Part shown: positions 52,026 through 61,381 of the stretch, piece by piece
Numbering within the stretch: position 1 is the first letter of the stretch
Layout of the letters: every line of letters begins with the position of its first letter
The notes under the pieces: generated by a model
What the model was told of the DNA's origin: nothing
The model's input: the letters and a program-made list of their open reading frames with translations, nothing else
Databases searched by the model: none
Position numbers and translations under genes: made by a program
NCBI RefSeq assembly: GCF_013404075.1
Contig: NZ_JACBJQ010000007.1
Coordinates: 1-64,000 of the forward strand
Direction: 5' to 3'
Source of the DNA: Mycolicibacterium vinylchloridicum
GTDB lineage: Bacteria > Actinomycetota > Actinomycetes > Mycobacteriales > Mycobacteriaceae
DNA: 64,000 nucleotides

Positions 52026-53348
52026 TCAGTCCTGATGAGACTCGTAGATGTCGGGCACACCGTCGTGGTCGCGATCGGTGTTCTCCAGCTCCCACACCGT
52101 GCGGTAATGCCGGTTGCGCAGCCGCAACACGACTGCCGCGAGCACGGCGGCCAGCAAACTTCCCGTGAGCACCGCGACCTTCACCACGTCGAGCCGCTCC
52201 GAGCCTGGTTCGTAGGCCAATTCGCCGATCAGGAGGGATACCGTGAAGCCGATCCCGGCAAGCATCGAGATGCCGAATACGTCGATCCAGCGCAACGCCG
52301 AGTCGAGACTCGCGCGGGTCAGTTTTGCCAGTGCCCAGGTGGTCCCGAACACCCCGATCGTCTTGCCCGCGACCAGGCCCACGACGATGCCCATCGCGAT
52401 CGGATCACGCAGAGCTGTGATCAAACCGTGATACCCGCCGAACGTCACACCGGCGGCGAAGAACGCGAACACCGGGACCGCGAAGCCCGCCGACAGCGGC
52501 CGCATCCGGTGCTCGAAATGCTCGGCCAGGCCGGGTCCGGCCTCCGGGCCGCCGGCCGCCGCGCTGCGCAGCACCGGCACGGTGAAACCGAGCAGTACCC
52601 CCGCCACCGTCGCGTGCACGCCCGACTCGTGGACGAACGCCCAGGTGAGCACCGCGAGCGGGATGAGCAGCCACCACGAGGAGACCCGGCGCTGCACGAG
52701 CACGGCGAACAACGTCAGCGGGATCAGCGCGACCAGGAGCGCGACGACGTTGATCTTGTCGGTGTAGAACACCGCGATCACCGTGATCGCGAGCAGATCG
52801 TCCACGACGGCCAGCGTGAGCAGAAACGTCCGCAGGGCGGCCGGAAGGTGCGTGGAGATGACGGCGAGCACGGCGACCGCGAAGGCGATGTCGGTGGCCG
52901 TCGGTATCGCCCAGCCGCGAGCCGCACCGTCACCCGCGTCGAGTGTGAACGCGACGAAGATTGCCGCAGGTATCACCATCCCGCCCAGCGCCGCCGCGAT
53001 CGGCAGGGCAGCCTGGCCTGGGTCCCGCAGATCGCCGGCGACGAACTCCCGCTTGAGCTCCAGGCCGACGACGAAGAAGAAGATCGCCAGCAGCCCATCG
53101 GCCGCCCAGCCGCCCAGGCTCAGATCCAGATGCAGGCCGAGCCGGTCGGTGCCGACGTGCAGGTCCTCGAACCGGTCGTAGGCCGCCGACCACGGCGAGT
53201 TGGCCCAGACCAAGGCGACCGCCGCGGCCAGCAGCAGCAGCGCCCCACCGACGGTCTCCTTGCGCAGGATCTCCGATATGCGCGCGGTCTCAGCCCACGA
53301 ACCCCGGGCAAACAGTGCGCGGGCCACCAACGGCTTGCGGTCGGCCAC
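52026..53348 (-). CDS. nhaA: Na+/H+ antiporter NhaA
   Basis: A 440-residue NhaA family protein with about twelve helices. [32 protein letters not shown] and [16 protein letters not shown] (the D-D ion site) are NhaA signatures. GTG 53348 has GAGGGGA upstream. A short acidic C-terminal tail ([16 protein letters not shown]) resembles an EF-hand/dockerin-like Ca-binding loop. It sits between dxs and the methyltransferase, a position where M. tuberculosis has no nhaA. Confidence 0.93.
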   Translation of the reverse strand: MADRKPLVARALFARGSWAETARISEILRKETVGGALLLLAAAVALVWANSPWSAAYDRFEDLHVGTDRLGLHLDLSLGGWAADGLLAIFFFVVGLELKREFVAGDLRDPGQAALPIAAALGGMVIPAAIFVAFTLDAGDGAARGWAIPTATDIAFAVAVLAVISTHLPAALRTFLLTLAVVDDLLAITVIAVFYTDKINVVALLVALIPLTLFAVLVQRRVSSWWLLIPLAVLTWAFVHESGVHATVAGVLLGFTVPVLRSAAAGGPEAGPGLAEHFEHRMRPLSAGFAVPVFAFFAAGVTFGGYHGLITALRDPIAMGIVVGLVAGKTIGVFGTTWALAKLTRASLDSALRWIDVFGISMLAGIGFTVSLLIGELAYEPGSERLDVVKVAVLTGSLLAAVLAAVVLRLRNRHYRTVWELENTDRDHDGVPDIYESHQD

Positions 53349-53464
53349 AATTCCCCTCAGATGTCGACGAGCATCAAAAAGTTTCCGCCGACCAGACTTC
53401 CCGGCACACCGGGACCTAACTCTAGTCGCCGGTGATCGATCTCACTGGGCGGTGCGCACCGGCG

Positions 53465-54652
53465 TCAACGCGTCAGAACCGCGATGCACTCCACGTGATG
53501 GGTCAGCGGAAACGAGTCGAACACCCGCAGCTCCTCGACGGCGTAGCCGTGCCCGCGGTACAGGCCGATGTCGCGCGAGAACGAAGCGGCCTCGCAGCCG
53601 ATGTGGATCACCCGCGGCACTCCGGCCTGGGCGAGCAGGTCGATGATCTCGCGCCCAGCCCCCGATCGAGGCGGGTCCAGCACCGCGATATCGGCGCCTT
53701 CGCGCTGCGTGGCCAGCGCCCGGCGCACCGAGTCGGTGAGCACCTCGACGCCAGGCAGGTCGGCCAATGCCGTGCGCGCCGCCGCGGACGCCGCGCGTGA
53801 GGTGTCCACCGTCAGCACCCGGCCAGTGTCCCCGACCGCGTCGGCCAGCACGGCTGCGAATAATCCGGCGCCGCCGTACAAGTCCCACGCGGTCGCCCCG
53901 GCGACATCCTGCGCCCAGCCGGCCACCAGCGCGCTATAGGTCGTGGCGGCGTCCCGATGCGACTGCCAGAAACCGGTGACCGGCACCTTCCACACACGCG
54001 GGCCGACCCGCTGCACCGCGTCGAATTCACCTTCGGCGCGGTGACCGCGCCGCTGCTGTTTGTTGTTGCATACGACGTGGCGGGTGCCGTCGTCGTCGGC
54101 GACCACGTGCACCTGGTCGCCCGGCTTCCAGCGTGATCCGTCCAACCCGTCGACCAGGCCGTCGCGCAGCTGGCCGCAATGCAGATCGGTGACCAGGTCG
54201 GCACTGTGGTAGCGGTGAAAACCCGCACGGCCGTCGGCATTCACGGCCAGCCTCACCCGGGTGCGCCAGCCGCGGGCCGCGCCGTCGCCCAAGGGCTCGG
54301 CCAATCCTTCCCACGCGAAGTCACCGAGCCGGGCCAGCTGGTTGGCCACCACCTGACCCTTGAGCACGCGGGCCGCCTCGGGCGCAGCGAACGCCAGATC
54401 GCAGCAGCCGGCCTTACCGACGCCGGCGATCGCGCACAGCGACTCCACTCGGTCTTGCGATGGTTCGAGAACCTCGATTGCCTCAGCGTGCCAATAGGAT
54501 CCGCGGTCGCCGGTGACTCTCACCCGCACCACCTCGCCGGGCAATGCGTAACGGACGAACACCACGCGTCCCTCATGGCGCGCCACACAGCTGCCCCCGT
54601 TTGCGGCCGCGCCGGTTGTGAGCACCAGCTCGACCGAATCCCCCTGCTCCAC
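53465..54652 (-). CDS. TrmA/RumA-type RNA (uracil-5)-methyltransferase (Rv2689c-like)
   Basis: 395 residues from GTG 54652, with TGGAG in the end of the upstream gene as ribosome site; an ATG at 54685 is also open. TRAM-like N-domain (SCVARHEGRVVFVRYALPGE), a cysteine pair (GKAGCCDLAF), SAM domain with WDLYGGAGLFAAVL, motif IV DPPRSGAG, and catalytic Cys in HIGCEAASFSRD. It probably makes m5U in rRNA or tRNA; the target cannot be read from sequence. Starts 7 bp after the APC permease stop. Confidence 0.9.
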   Translation of the reverse strand: MEQGDSVELVLTTGAAANGGSCVARHEGRVVFVRYALPGEVVRVRVTGDRGSYWHAEAIEVLEPSQDRVESLCAIAGVGKAGCCDLAFAAPEAARVLKGQVVANQLARLGDFAWEGLAEPLGDGAARGWRTRVRLAVNADGRAGFHRYHSADLVTDLHCGQLRDGLVDGLDGSRWKPGDQVHVVADDDGTRHVVCNNKQQRRGHRAEGEFDAVQRVGPRVWKVPVTGFWQSHRDAATTYSALVAGWAQDVAGATAWDLYGGAGLFAAVLADAVGDTGRVLTVDTSRAASAAARTALADLPGVEVLTDSVRRALATQREGADIAVLDPPRSGAGREIIDLLAQAGVPRVIHIGCEAASFSRDIGLYRGHGYAVEELRVFDSFPLTHHVECIAVLTR

Positions 54653-54659
54653 TATCGAG

Positions 54660-56675
54660 TCACTCCAGAAAGCCTCGGCGCACATCGCCAGGCGCGTTCT
54701 GCTCATGCAACTCGCTCACCCGCTCCGACGAATTGAGCTGCCACGGAACCGAAGTCACCATCACGTTCGGCATGAACAGCAACCGGCCCTTGAGCCGCAA
54801 CGCACTCTGGTTGTGCAACACCTGCTCCCACCAGTGCCCGACAACATATTCGGGGATGAACACGGTCACCACCGTGCGTGGAGCTTCCTTGCTGATCCGC
54901 TTGACGTAGTCCAGCACCGGGCGCGTCACCTCCCGGTACGGGGAGGCAACGACTTTCAGCGGGACGGTGATGTCGCTGTCCTCCCATTTGTGCACCAGCT
55001 GGCGGGTCTCGGAATCGTCGACGTTGACCGTGATGGCCTCCAGCACGTCGGGCCGGGTGGCCCTGGCGTAGGACAGCGCGCGCAAGGTCGGCATGTGCAG
55101 TTTGGAAACCAGCACCACGGCGTGGTTGCGGCTGGGCAGCACCACATCGCCCTGCTCGGCCTCCTGCTCGGCCAGCTCCCGCGCCACGGTGTCGTAGTGC
55201 TTGTGGATCGCCTTCATCAGAATGAAAAGGCTTGACATGGCCAGTATTGCGATCCAGGCGCCGGCGACGAATTTGGTGACCAGAACGACGATCAACACGG
55301 CCCCGGTGGAGATGAAGCCGATCGTGTTGATCACCCGCGAACGCATCATGTGCCGACGCGCCCGCGGATCGGTCTCGGTACGCAAGTGCCGCGTCCAGTG
55401 CCGGACCATGCCGATCTGGCTGAGCGTGAACGACACGAACACGCCCACGATGTAGAGCTGGATCAGCGCGGTGACTTCGGCGCGGAACGCGACGACGAAC
55501 GCGATCGCCGCCGCCGCCAGGAACAGGATGCCGTTGGAGAAGGCCAGCCGGTCACCGCGGGTGTGCAGCTGCCGCGGCAGGAACCGGTCCTGGGCCAGGA
55601 TCGAGCCCAGCACCGGGAAGCCGTTGAACGCGGTGTTGGCGGCCAGGACCAGGATCAGCGCGGTGACACCGGTGATCAGCCACAGGCCCAGCGGGAAACC
55701 GGCGAACACGGTGTCGGCCAACTGGGCCACCAGCGTCTTCTGGTGATATCCCGACGGCGCCCCGATGAGCTGCTCCTCGGGCCGCTCGGCAACCTTGGCA
55801 CCGGTCTGGATAGCCAGCAGGATCATTCCGATGAACAAGGTGATCGCGATGCCGCCCAGGAGCAGCAGCGTCGTCGCGGCGTTCTTGGACTTCGGCTTAC
55901 GGAACGCGGGCACACCGTTGCTGATCGCCTCCACACCGGTCAGTGCCGCACAGCCGGACGAGAACGCCCGCGCCACAAGGAACACCAGCGCGAACCCCAT
56001 GACGTCGCCGTGCTCGGAATGCAGTTCGAAATGCGCCGACTCGGCCTCCAGGTGGTCACCGAGCACGTAGATCTGGAAGAAGCCCCAGATGAGCATGATG
56101 AACATGCCGACGATGAACGCATACGTCGGGATGGCGAACGCGGTGCCCGACTCCCGGATGCCGCGCAGGTTCACCGCGGTCAACAACATGATCGCGGCGA
56201 CGGCGAAGGCCACCTTGTGCTGGGCGATGAACGGGAACGCCGACCCGATGTTCGACATCGCCGAAGCCATCGACACCGCGACGGTCAGCACATAGTCGAC
56301 CAGCAGCGCGCTGGCCACCGTCAGACCCGCGGTCGGGCCGAGGTTGGTGGTCACCACCTCGTAGTCGCCGCCGCCGGACGGATAGGCGTGCACGTTCTGC
56401 CGGTAGGACGCCACCACCACAAGCATCACCACCGCGACCGCCACCCCGATCCACGGCGCCATCGTGTAGGCGGACAGTCCCGCCACCGAGAGCACCAGGA
56501 AGATCTCCTCGGGTGCGTAGGCCACCGAGGACATGGCGTCGGAGGCGAACACCGGCAAAGCGATCCGCTTGGGCAGCAGCGTGTGGCTCAGCTTGTCGCT
56601 GCGGAACGGCTGCCCCAGGACCAGCCGGCGGGTGGCGGTCGAAAGCTTAGACACGAGTGCCAAGACTAGGCCCAT
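54660..56675 (-). CDS. APC-superfamily amino-acid/K+-type permease (Rv2690c-like)
   Basis: 671 residues from ATG 56675 (GTG 56654 is an alternative). About twelve helices. The start region RRLVLGQPFRSDKLSHTLLPK and YPSGGGDYEVVTTNLGP (helix 3 glycine-rich) are APC-type. A cytosolic domain of about 180 residues (about 490-671) with VVLVSKLHMPTLRALSYARA looks USP-like. Divergent from ceoB, so a role in K+ or amino-acid balance beside the K+ regulators is likely. Open frame continues to 57791 only as antisense of ceoB/ceoC. Confidence 0.9.
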   Translation of the reverse strand: MGLVLALVSKLSTATRRLVLGQPFRSDKLSHTLLPKRIALPVFASDAMSSVAYAPEEIFLVLSVAGLSAYTMAPWIGVAVAVVMLVVVASYRQNVHAYPSGGGDYEVVTTNLGPTAGLTVASALLVDYVLTVAVSMASAMSNIGSAFPFIAQHKVAFAVAAIMLLTAVNLRGIRESGTAFAIPTYAFIVGMFIMLIWGFFQIYVLGDHLEAESAHFELHSEHGDVMGFALVFLVARAFSSGCAALTGVEAISNGVPAFRKPKSKNAATTLLLLGGIAITLFIGMILLAIQTGAKVAERPEEQLIGAPSGYHQKTLVAQLADTVFAGFPLGLWLITGVTALILVLAANTAFNGFPVLGSILAQDRFLPRQLHTRGDRLAFSNGILFLAAAAIAFVVAFRAEVTALIQLYIVGVFVSFTLSQIGMVRHWTRHLRTETDPRARRHMMRSRVINTIGFISTGAVLIVVLVTKFVAGAWIAILAMSSLFILMKAIHKHYDTVARELAEQEAEQGDVVLPSRNHAVVLVSKLHMPTLRALSYARATRPDVLEAITVNVDDSETRQLVHKWEDSDITVPLKVVASPYREVTRPVLDYVKRISKEAPRTVVTVFIPEYVVGHWWEQVLHNQSALRLKGRLLFMPNVMVTSVPWQLNSSERVSELHEQNAPGDVRRGFLE

Positions 56676-56741
56676 GGCCGTTTGGCTGTAGCGTTCCCCA
56701 TACGGTCGGGTCGGCGCAGGACTGAGTCGAGAGGACGCCAG

Positions 56742-57419
56742 GTGCGGGTAGTGGTGATGGGGTGCGGCCGGGTAGGCGCGTCGCTGGCCGACGCGCTGTC
56801 CCGGATCGGCCACGAGGTGGCGATCATCGACCGGGATCCGACGGCGTTTCACCGGCTCTCCCCGGACTTCTCCGGCGAGCGCGTGCTTGGCATGGGATTC
56901 GACCGAGAAGTGCTGCTGCGCGCGGGAATTCAGGATACCGATGCATTCGCCGCGGTGTCCTCCGGCGATAATTCGAACATCATTTCCGCGCGGGTGGCCC
57001 GCGAGACGTTCGGAGTGCAGCGGGTGGTCGCCCGCATCTACGACGCCAAGCGTGCCGCGGTCTACGAGCGCCTGGGCATCCCGACGGTGGCGACCGTGCC
57101 CTGGACGACCGACCGGCTGCTGAACGCGCTCGTGCGCGACACCGAGACCGCCAAATGGCGTGATCCGACCGGCACGATGGCCGTCGCGGAGGCGACACTG
57201 CACGAAGGCTGGGTCGGGCACCGGCTCACGTCCCTCGAGGAAGCCACCGGCGCGCGCGTCGCCTTTGTGATCCGGTTCGGCACCGGAATCCTGCCCGAGC
57301 CCAAAACCGTCGTCCAGGCCGGCGATCAGGTCTACATCGCGGCGGTGTCCGGGCGCGCCGCCGAAGCGCTGGCGATCGCCGCGCTCCCGCCCGGCCCGGA
57401 CGTCGGAGAGGGGCACTGA
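56742..57419 (+). CDS. ceoB: TrkA-family K+ uptake regulator CeoB (Rv2691)
   Basis: 225 residues from GTG 56742, with GAGAGGA upstream. RCK/TrkA-N domain: VVVMGCGRVGASLADAL (NAD-type GxGxxG) at residues 4-20 and an IIDRDP loop. TrkA-C domain near 150-215. It binds nucleotide and controls K+ uptake with CeoC. Stop and ceoC start are separated by 1 bp. The permease gene lies divergently upstream. Confidence 0.94.
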   Translation: MRVVVMGCGRVGASLADALSRIGHEVAIIDRDPTAFHRLSPDFSGERVLGMGFDREVLLRAGIQDTDAFAAVSSGDNSNIISARVARETFGVQRVVARIYDAKRAAVYERLGIPTVATVPWTTDRLLNALVRDTETAKWRDPTGTMAVAEATLHEGWVGHRLTSLEEATGARVAFVIRFGTGILPEPKTVVQAGDQVYIAAVSGRAAEALAIAALPPGPDVGEGH

Positions 57420-57420
57420 G

Positions 57421-58104
57421 ATGGGCGACAAACGGCTCAAGGTCGCGATCGCCGGGGCTGGCGCGGTCGGCCGCTCGATCGCCCGCGAACTGCTCGAGAG
57501 CGAGCACGAGGTGACGCTCATCGAGCGCAACGCCGAACATCTGGACGTCGACGCCATCCCGGCCGCGCACTGGCGGCTCGGAGACGCCTGCGAGATCAGT
57601 CTGCTGGAGTCGGTGCACCTGCATGATTTCGACGTCGTGGTCGCCGCCACCGGCGACGACAAGGCGAACGTGGTGCTCTCCCTGCTGGCCAAGACCGAGT
57701 TCGCGGTGTCCCGCGTGGTGGCCAGGGTCAACGACCCCCGCAACGAGTGGCTGTTCGACGACTCGTGGGGCGTGGATGTCGCGGTGTCCACCCCGCGAAT
57801 GCTGGCCTCGCTGGTGGAGGAGGCGGTCGCGGTGGGCGATCTGGTGCGGCTGATGCAATTCCGTCAGGGTCACGCCAACCTCGTCGAGATCACCCTGCCC
57901 GATGACACGCCGTGGGGCGGCCGGCCGGTACGCAAGCTCGTCCTGCCGCGCGACGCCACGCTGGTGACGATCCTGCGCGGCACGCGGGTGATCGTGCCCG
58001 AAGCAGACGAGCCTCTGGAGGGCGGCGATGAACTGTTGTTCGTCGCGGCGCCCGAGGTGGAAGACGAGCTGCGGAATACCGTGCTGACGGCGGCGAGCAG
58101 CTAG
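57421..58104 (+). CDS. ceoC: TrkA-family K+ uptake regulator CeoC (Rv2692)
   Basis: 227 residues. TrkA-N: VAIAGAGAVGRSIARELL, with a second acidic beta2 end (VTLIERN) for NAD(H) binding. TrkA-C at about 145-220. Translationally coupled with ceoB. Together they form the regulatory pair seen across mycobacteria. The dispersed repeat begins 2 bp after its stop. Confidence 0.94.
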   Translation: MGDKRLKVAIAGAGAVGRSIARELLESEHEVTLIERNAEHLDVDAIPAAHWRLGDACEISLLESVHLHDFDVVVAATGDDKANVVLSLLAKTEFAVSRVVARVNDPRNEWLFDDSWGVDVAVSTPRMLASLVEEAVAVGDLVRLMQFRQGHANLVEITLPDDTPWGGRPVRKLVLPRDATLVTILRGTRVIVPEADEPLEGGDELLFVAAPEVEDELRNTVLTAASS

Positions 58105-58105
58105 G

Positions 58106-58145
58106 TTCGGCGGGCTGGAGCGAAGCGACCCGGGGATGTGCTCAG
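58106..58145. repeat. dispersed repeat, copy A
   Basis: A 40-bp element between convergent ceoC and the DUF3159 gene, 36 of 40 positions identical to copy B at 60065-60104. It contains the minus-strand stop codon of the DUF3159 gene (TCA at 58142). The core GGAGCGAAGCGAC also occurs in the 36-bp tandem units at 48056. Confidence 0.85.
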
Positions 58146-58852
58146 TCGGCGGCCGGCGCGGCACCGGGGACATTGTGCCCGGCGTGCCCGGCGTGTATCG
58201 CCCGTTGGGCGACGCGGATCGCCAGGTAGGTGACCAACGCGGCGACCGCCGTCAGCGGCCAGCCCATCGAGATGCGGGCCACCCCGAGCCAGCCGGTCTG
58301 GTCGAGGTCGTACAGGTGGCGTTGCACCACGAACCGCGACGCGAACACCAGTACCCAGGTCAGGGTCGCGATGTCGAAAGCCAGTACCGCGCGCCGGTTA
58401 CCGCGCCAGGTGCGGTCGTGGCTTTGAATCCAGCTCCAGGCGTAGCCGACGATCGGCCGGCGGATCAGGACCGACACCGCGAACACCGACGCCCAGATCA
58501 ACGATGACCAGATGCCGAGTAGGAAATAGCCCTTCGATGCCCCGACAATCCAGGCGATCAGCGCGCTGATCCCGACGCCGATGAAGCCGGAGATGGCGGG
58601 CTGCACCGAGTCGCGGCGGATCAGGCGCCACACCAAGATCAGTCCGGCGACGCCGAGCGCGGCGTAGATGGCGGGCATCAGGCCGAATGCGGAGTTGACG
58701 GGTACCAGCACCGCGACGGGTAGCGCGGAGTAGATCAGGCCGCTGATGCCGCCCATCTGGGCCAGCAACGCCTGCGCCGGCGTCTTCTCAGGAGGCGACT
58801 CGACGTCCTCGGAGTGTGGGGACCGATCGCTGTCCTCGACGGGAAGACTCAA
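58142..58852 (-). CDS. DUF3159 membrane protein (Rv2693c-like)
   Basis: 236 residues with an acidic disordered head and about five or six membrane helices. The family reads GGISGLIYSALPVAVLVPVN, then GVGISALIAWIVGASKGYF and RRPIVGYAWSWIQSHDRTWRG. TTG 58852 was chosen because it overlaps the OB-fold stop (TTGA); the ORF extends upstream in the wrong context. Possibly a small transport or structural membrane protein; function unknown. Confidence 0.85.
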   Translation of the reverse strand: MSLPVEDSDRSPHSEDVESPPEKTPAQALLAQMGGISGLIYSALPVAVLVPVNSAFGLMPAIYAALGVAGLILVWRLIRRDSVQPAISGFIGVGISALIAWIVGASKGYFLLGIWSSLIWASVFAVSVLIRRPIVGYAWSWIQSHDRTWRGNRRAVLAFDIATLTWVLVFASRFVVQRHLYDLDQTGWLGVARISMGWPLTAVAALVTYLAIRVAQRAIHAGHAGHNVPGAAPAAD

Positions 58853-59220
58853 GTCTGGATCTCGTAATGCGGGTTGTAGATCGCCTTGGCACCGTTCTCC
58901 AGCGTGCCCAGCCGGCCGCGTACTCGCAGAGCGCGTCCCGATTCGATTCCGGCGATTCGGCGCTGTCCCAGCCAGACCAGCATCACGGTGTCGGTGCCGT
59001 CGAACAACTCGGCCCGCACCCCGCCGGCGCACCCCTTGGCATTCGTCTCGACACTGCGCAGGGTCCCCACCATCGTGACTTCCTGGCCGCGCTGGCAATC
59101 GATTGCTCGCTGCGCTCCGGTGCCCGCGGCCTCGTCGGTGAGCTCTTCGACATCGCGCTGCTCAGGATCCTCCGTCAACCGACGGGTGAGACGGCGGACA
59201 AAACTTTCGGCCGTAGCCAT
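58849..59220 (-). CDS. OB-fold nucleic-acid-binding protein (Rv2694c-like)
   Basis: A 123-residue OB-fold: GQEVTMVGTLRSVETNAKG, ELFDGTDTVMLVWLGQRRIAGIESG, RALRVRGRLGT, NPHYEIQT. The family is common downstream of ceoC in mycobacteria. It may bind DNA or RNA. Its stop overlaps the DUF3159 start. Confidence 0.88.
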   Translation of the reverse strand: MATAESFVRRLTRRLTEDPEQRDVEELTDEAAGTGAQRAIDCQRGQEVTMVGTLRSVETNAKGCAGGVRAELFDGTDTVMLVWLGQRRIAGIESGRALRVRGRLGTLENGAKAIYNPHYEIQT

Positions 59221-59362
59221 GGCCTCTCCTGATACTTCAGCGGATCACAATGCCAACGCAACGGTAGACCTGTTGGTTCCGCGACGCCATCTCGCGTGCC
59301 CGCGCTGCCACATGGCATACCCGCGGCAGCCCTTGCTAATCCGCCACAGGCAGGATCATGAG

Positions 59363-60100
59363 ATGACGATCACATTCCGCGGCACCACGGCGGTGCTGCT
59401 GCCGGGCACCGGTTCCGACGACGACTACGTCTACCGGGCGTTCGCCGGGCCGTTGCACGCGGTCGGCGCGGTGGTGACGACGCCACCGCCGCAACCGGCC
59501 CGCCTGGTCGCCAGTTACCTCGAAGCACTCGACAATGCCGCCCGTCAGGGCCCGATCATCGTCGGCGGGGTATCCATCGGGGCGGCGGTGACGACCGCGT
59601 GGGCCCTGGCCCACCCCAGCCATGCGGTGGCCGTACTGGTCGCGCTGCCGGCGTGGACCGGTGCGGCGCCGTCGGCTCCGGCCGCCCTGTCGGCCCGGCA
59701 CACCGCCCACCAGTTGCGCACGGCCGGCCTGGTCGCCACGACCGCACAGATGCGGGCGTCGAGCCCGGCCTGGCTGGCCGACGAGCTCACCCGGAGCTGG
59801 CTGGGCCAATGGCCCGAATTGCCCGATGCGATGGAGGAGGCCGCGAGCTACGTCGCACCGAACATCACCGACCTGGAACGGCTGAGCGTGCCGATGGGCG
59901 TGGTCGGCGCGGTCGACGACCCGATCCATCCACTGGAGGTGGCGCTGGAGTGGGTGTCGGCGGCGCCGCGCGCGGCGCTGCGCACGGTCAGCCTCGACGA
60001 CTTCGGCCCCGACCCGTCAGTGCTGGGGGCGGCGTGTCTGGCGGCCCTCGACGAAGCGAGCGGGTTCGGCGGGCTGCAGCGAAGCAACCCGGGGGTGTGA
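59363..60100 (+). CDS. alpha/beta hydrolase (Rv2695-like)
   Basis: 245 residues from ATG 59363. LLPGTGSDDDYVYRAFAGPL is the oxyanion region, GGVSIGAA (GxSxG elbow) the nucleophile with an intact Ser, and MGVVGAVDDPIHPLEVALEW carries the acid and a histidine. It could be an esterase or lipase. The last residues (GGLQRSNPGV) are encoded by repeat copy B, so its C-terminus may have been added by the repeat. Confidence 0.87.
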   Translation: MTITFRGTTAVLLPGTGSDDDYVYRAFAGPLHAVGAVVTTPPPQPARLVASYLEALDNAARQGPIIVGGVSIGAAVTTAWALAHPSHAVAVLVALPAWTGAAPSAPAALSARHTAHQLRTAGLVATTAQMRASSPAWLADELTRSWLGQWPELPDAMEEAASYVAPNITDLERLSVPMGVVGAVDDPIHPLEVALEWVSAAPRAALRTVSLDDFGPDPSVLGAACLAALDEASGFGGLQRSNPGV

Positions 60101-60104
60101 TCAG
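60065..60104. repeat. dispersed repeat, copy B
   Basis: Forty bases at the convergent junction of the hydrolase and DUF3710 genes. It contains the hydrolase stop (TGA 60098-60100) and the DUF3710 stop (TCA 60101-60103) back to back. Relative position of the minus-strand TCA is identical to copy A. Confidence 0.85.
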
Positions 60105-60892
60105 CCGCCGGTGCTGGAGCTGCGCAGCTGCTGCATGGCCGAGCCCGACGCGCTGCGCCGCTCGGTCGGCGGCTGGCCCTGCGCCTGTTGCTCCTGTACC
60201 AGTGCCTGTTGGGCGGCAACCATCTGCGCCTGCTGGGCGGCGGCCTGCCGCAACTGCTCGAGCATCGGCTCGGGCAGCTGGACCGGTAGTGGCGTGCGCA
60301 CCGGCAGCGGCGTGTCACCGCGTCGTACGACGGTGTCGCCCAACGCTTCTCGTGCCTCGGCAACGAGGTTCTCCATGGCTTCCGGTGCGCCGTTGACCAC
60401 GCAGCGGATCATCCAGCGGTAGCCGTCGACCCCGATGAAACGCACCACACCGGCGCCGATACCGACCACCTCGCGCCCCCACGGGCCGGACTGGATGGAC
60501 ACCTGGGCGTTGTCCTTGCGCAGCGAGTCGGCCAGCTCTTTGGCCACTTCGCGCCACAGGCCCGGCGACTTCGGTGCCGCGTAGGCAGCGATGGTGAACC
60601 GCCCGTTCGGCGTGACCACCCACACCGCGCTCGGAACGCCAACCTCGTTCAGCTCCACCTGAATCTGGCCGGCCGCGGGCATCGGCACCAGCACGGAGCC
60701 CAGGTCCAGGCGCGCCTCCAGGGCGTCGTCGGGGTTGTCGAAATCCTCGACATCGAAAGGGCCGCCGTCATAGTCGGCGTCGACCTCGTCGACCTCGTCG
60801 GGCTCGGCGGCCGAGGCCGCTTCCGGGACCTCGGCGGCGGGCGTGTCGTCCGCAGGGGTCGCAGGTTCGTTCTTACGTCTGCCGAATGCCAT
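60101..60892 (-). CDS. DUF3710 protein (Rv2696c-like)
   Basis: 263 residues from ATG 60892, which overlaps the dut stop (TGATG). Acidic disordered head, a DUF3710 body (LDLGSVLVPMPAAGQIQVEL, FIGVDGYRWMIRCVVNG) and a Gln/Ala-rich helical tail (AAAQQAQMVAAQQALVQEQQ) that is probably coiled-coil. Function unknown. Co-transcribed with dut. Confidence 0.88.
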   Translation of the reverse strand: MAFGRRKNEPATPADDTPAAEVPEAASAAEPDEVDEVDADYDGGPFDVEDFDNPDDALEARLDLGSVLVPMPAAGQIQVELNEVGVPSAVWVVTPNGRFTIAAYAAPKSPGLWREVAKELADSLRKDNAQVSIQSGPWGREVVGIGAGVVRFIGVDGYRWMIRCVVNGAPEAMENLVAEAREALGDTVVRRGDTPLPVRTPLPVQLPEPMLEQLRQAAAQQAQMVAAQQALVQEQQAQGQPPTERRSASGSAMQQLRSSSTGG

Positions 60893-61356
60893 CACAAACT
60901 CGCATGTCCGCCGGAGGATCCGTAGCCGCCCACGCCACGTGTGGTGTCAGCCAGTCCGGCCTCGTCGAACGAGGCCACCTCGACCAGCTCTGGGAGTTCG
61001 ACCCGCTGAACCAGCAGTTGAGCGATGCGGTCACCGCGCCGGATAGTGATCGGCGTGGTGGGGTCGAGGTTGATCAACGACACTTTCACTTCGCCGCGAT
61101 AGCCGGCGTCGATCGTGCCGGGGCTGTTGACGATCGAAAGTCCAACGCGCGCAGCCAAACCGGAGCGCGGGTGAACCAGGCCGACCATGCCGTGCGGGAT
61201 CGCCACCGCGATCCCGGTGCCCACCAGGGCACGGTGGCCAGGCGCCAGGTCGACGTCGTGCGCACTGAACAAATCCACACCCGCGTCGCCATCGTGGGCG
61301 CGGCTGGGCATCGGGAGATCGCGGTCGAGGCGAACCACCGCGAGACTGGTCGGCAC
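60892..61356 (-). CDS. dut: dUTPase (Rv2697c)
   Basis: 154 residues, the same length as M. tuberculosis Dut. GTG 61356 gives the start [20 protein letters not shown]. Motifs: AGVDLFSA (I), PRSGLA (II), [13 protein letters not shown] (III), RGDRIAQL (IV) and the C-terminal [10 protein letters not shown] (V) that closes over the base. It hydrolyses dUTP to dUMP, keeping uracil out of DNA. The extended frame upstream (to 61512) is antisense to the DUF3093 gene. Confidence 0.96.
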   Translation of the reverse strand: MPTSLAVVRLDRDLPMPSRAHDGDAGVDLFSAHDVDLAPGHRALVGTGIAVAIPHGMVGLVHPRSGLAARVGLSIVNSPGTIDAGYRGEVKVSLINLDPTTPITIRRGDRIAQLLVQRVELPELVEVASFDEAGLADTTRGVGGYGSSGGHASL

Positions 61357-61381
61357 GATGCCACAGACTACCCTTGGCCGC

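Noticed and set aside
52035..53435. 466-residue plus-strand ORF opposite nhaA
   Set aside because: Antisense shadow; composition is hydrophilic with no family signature.
54660..57791. 1043-residue minus-strand ORF
   Set aside because: Only the part from 56675 down is the APC permease. The upstream part is antisense to ceoB/ceoC and reads as low-complexity Arg/Gly/His.
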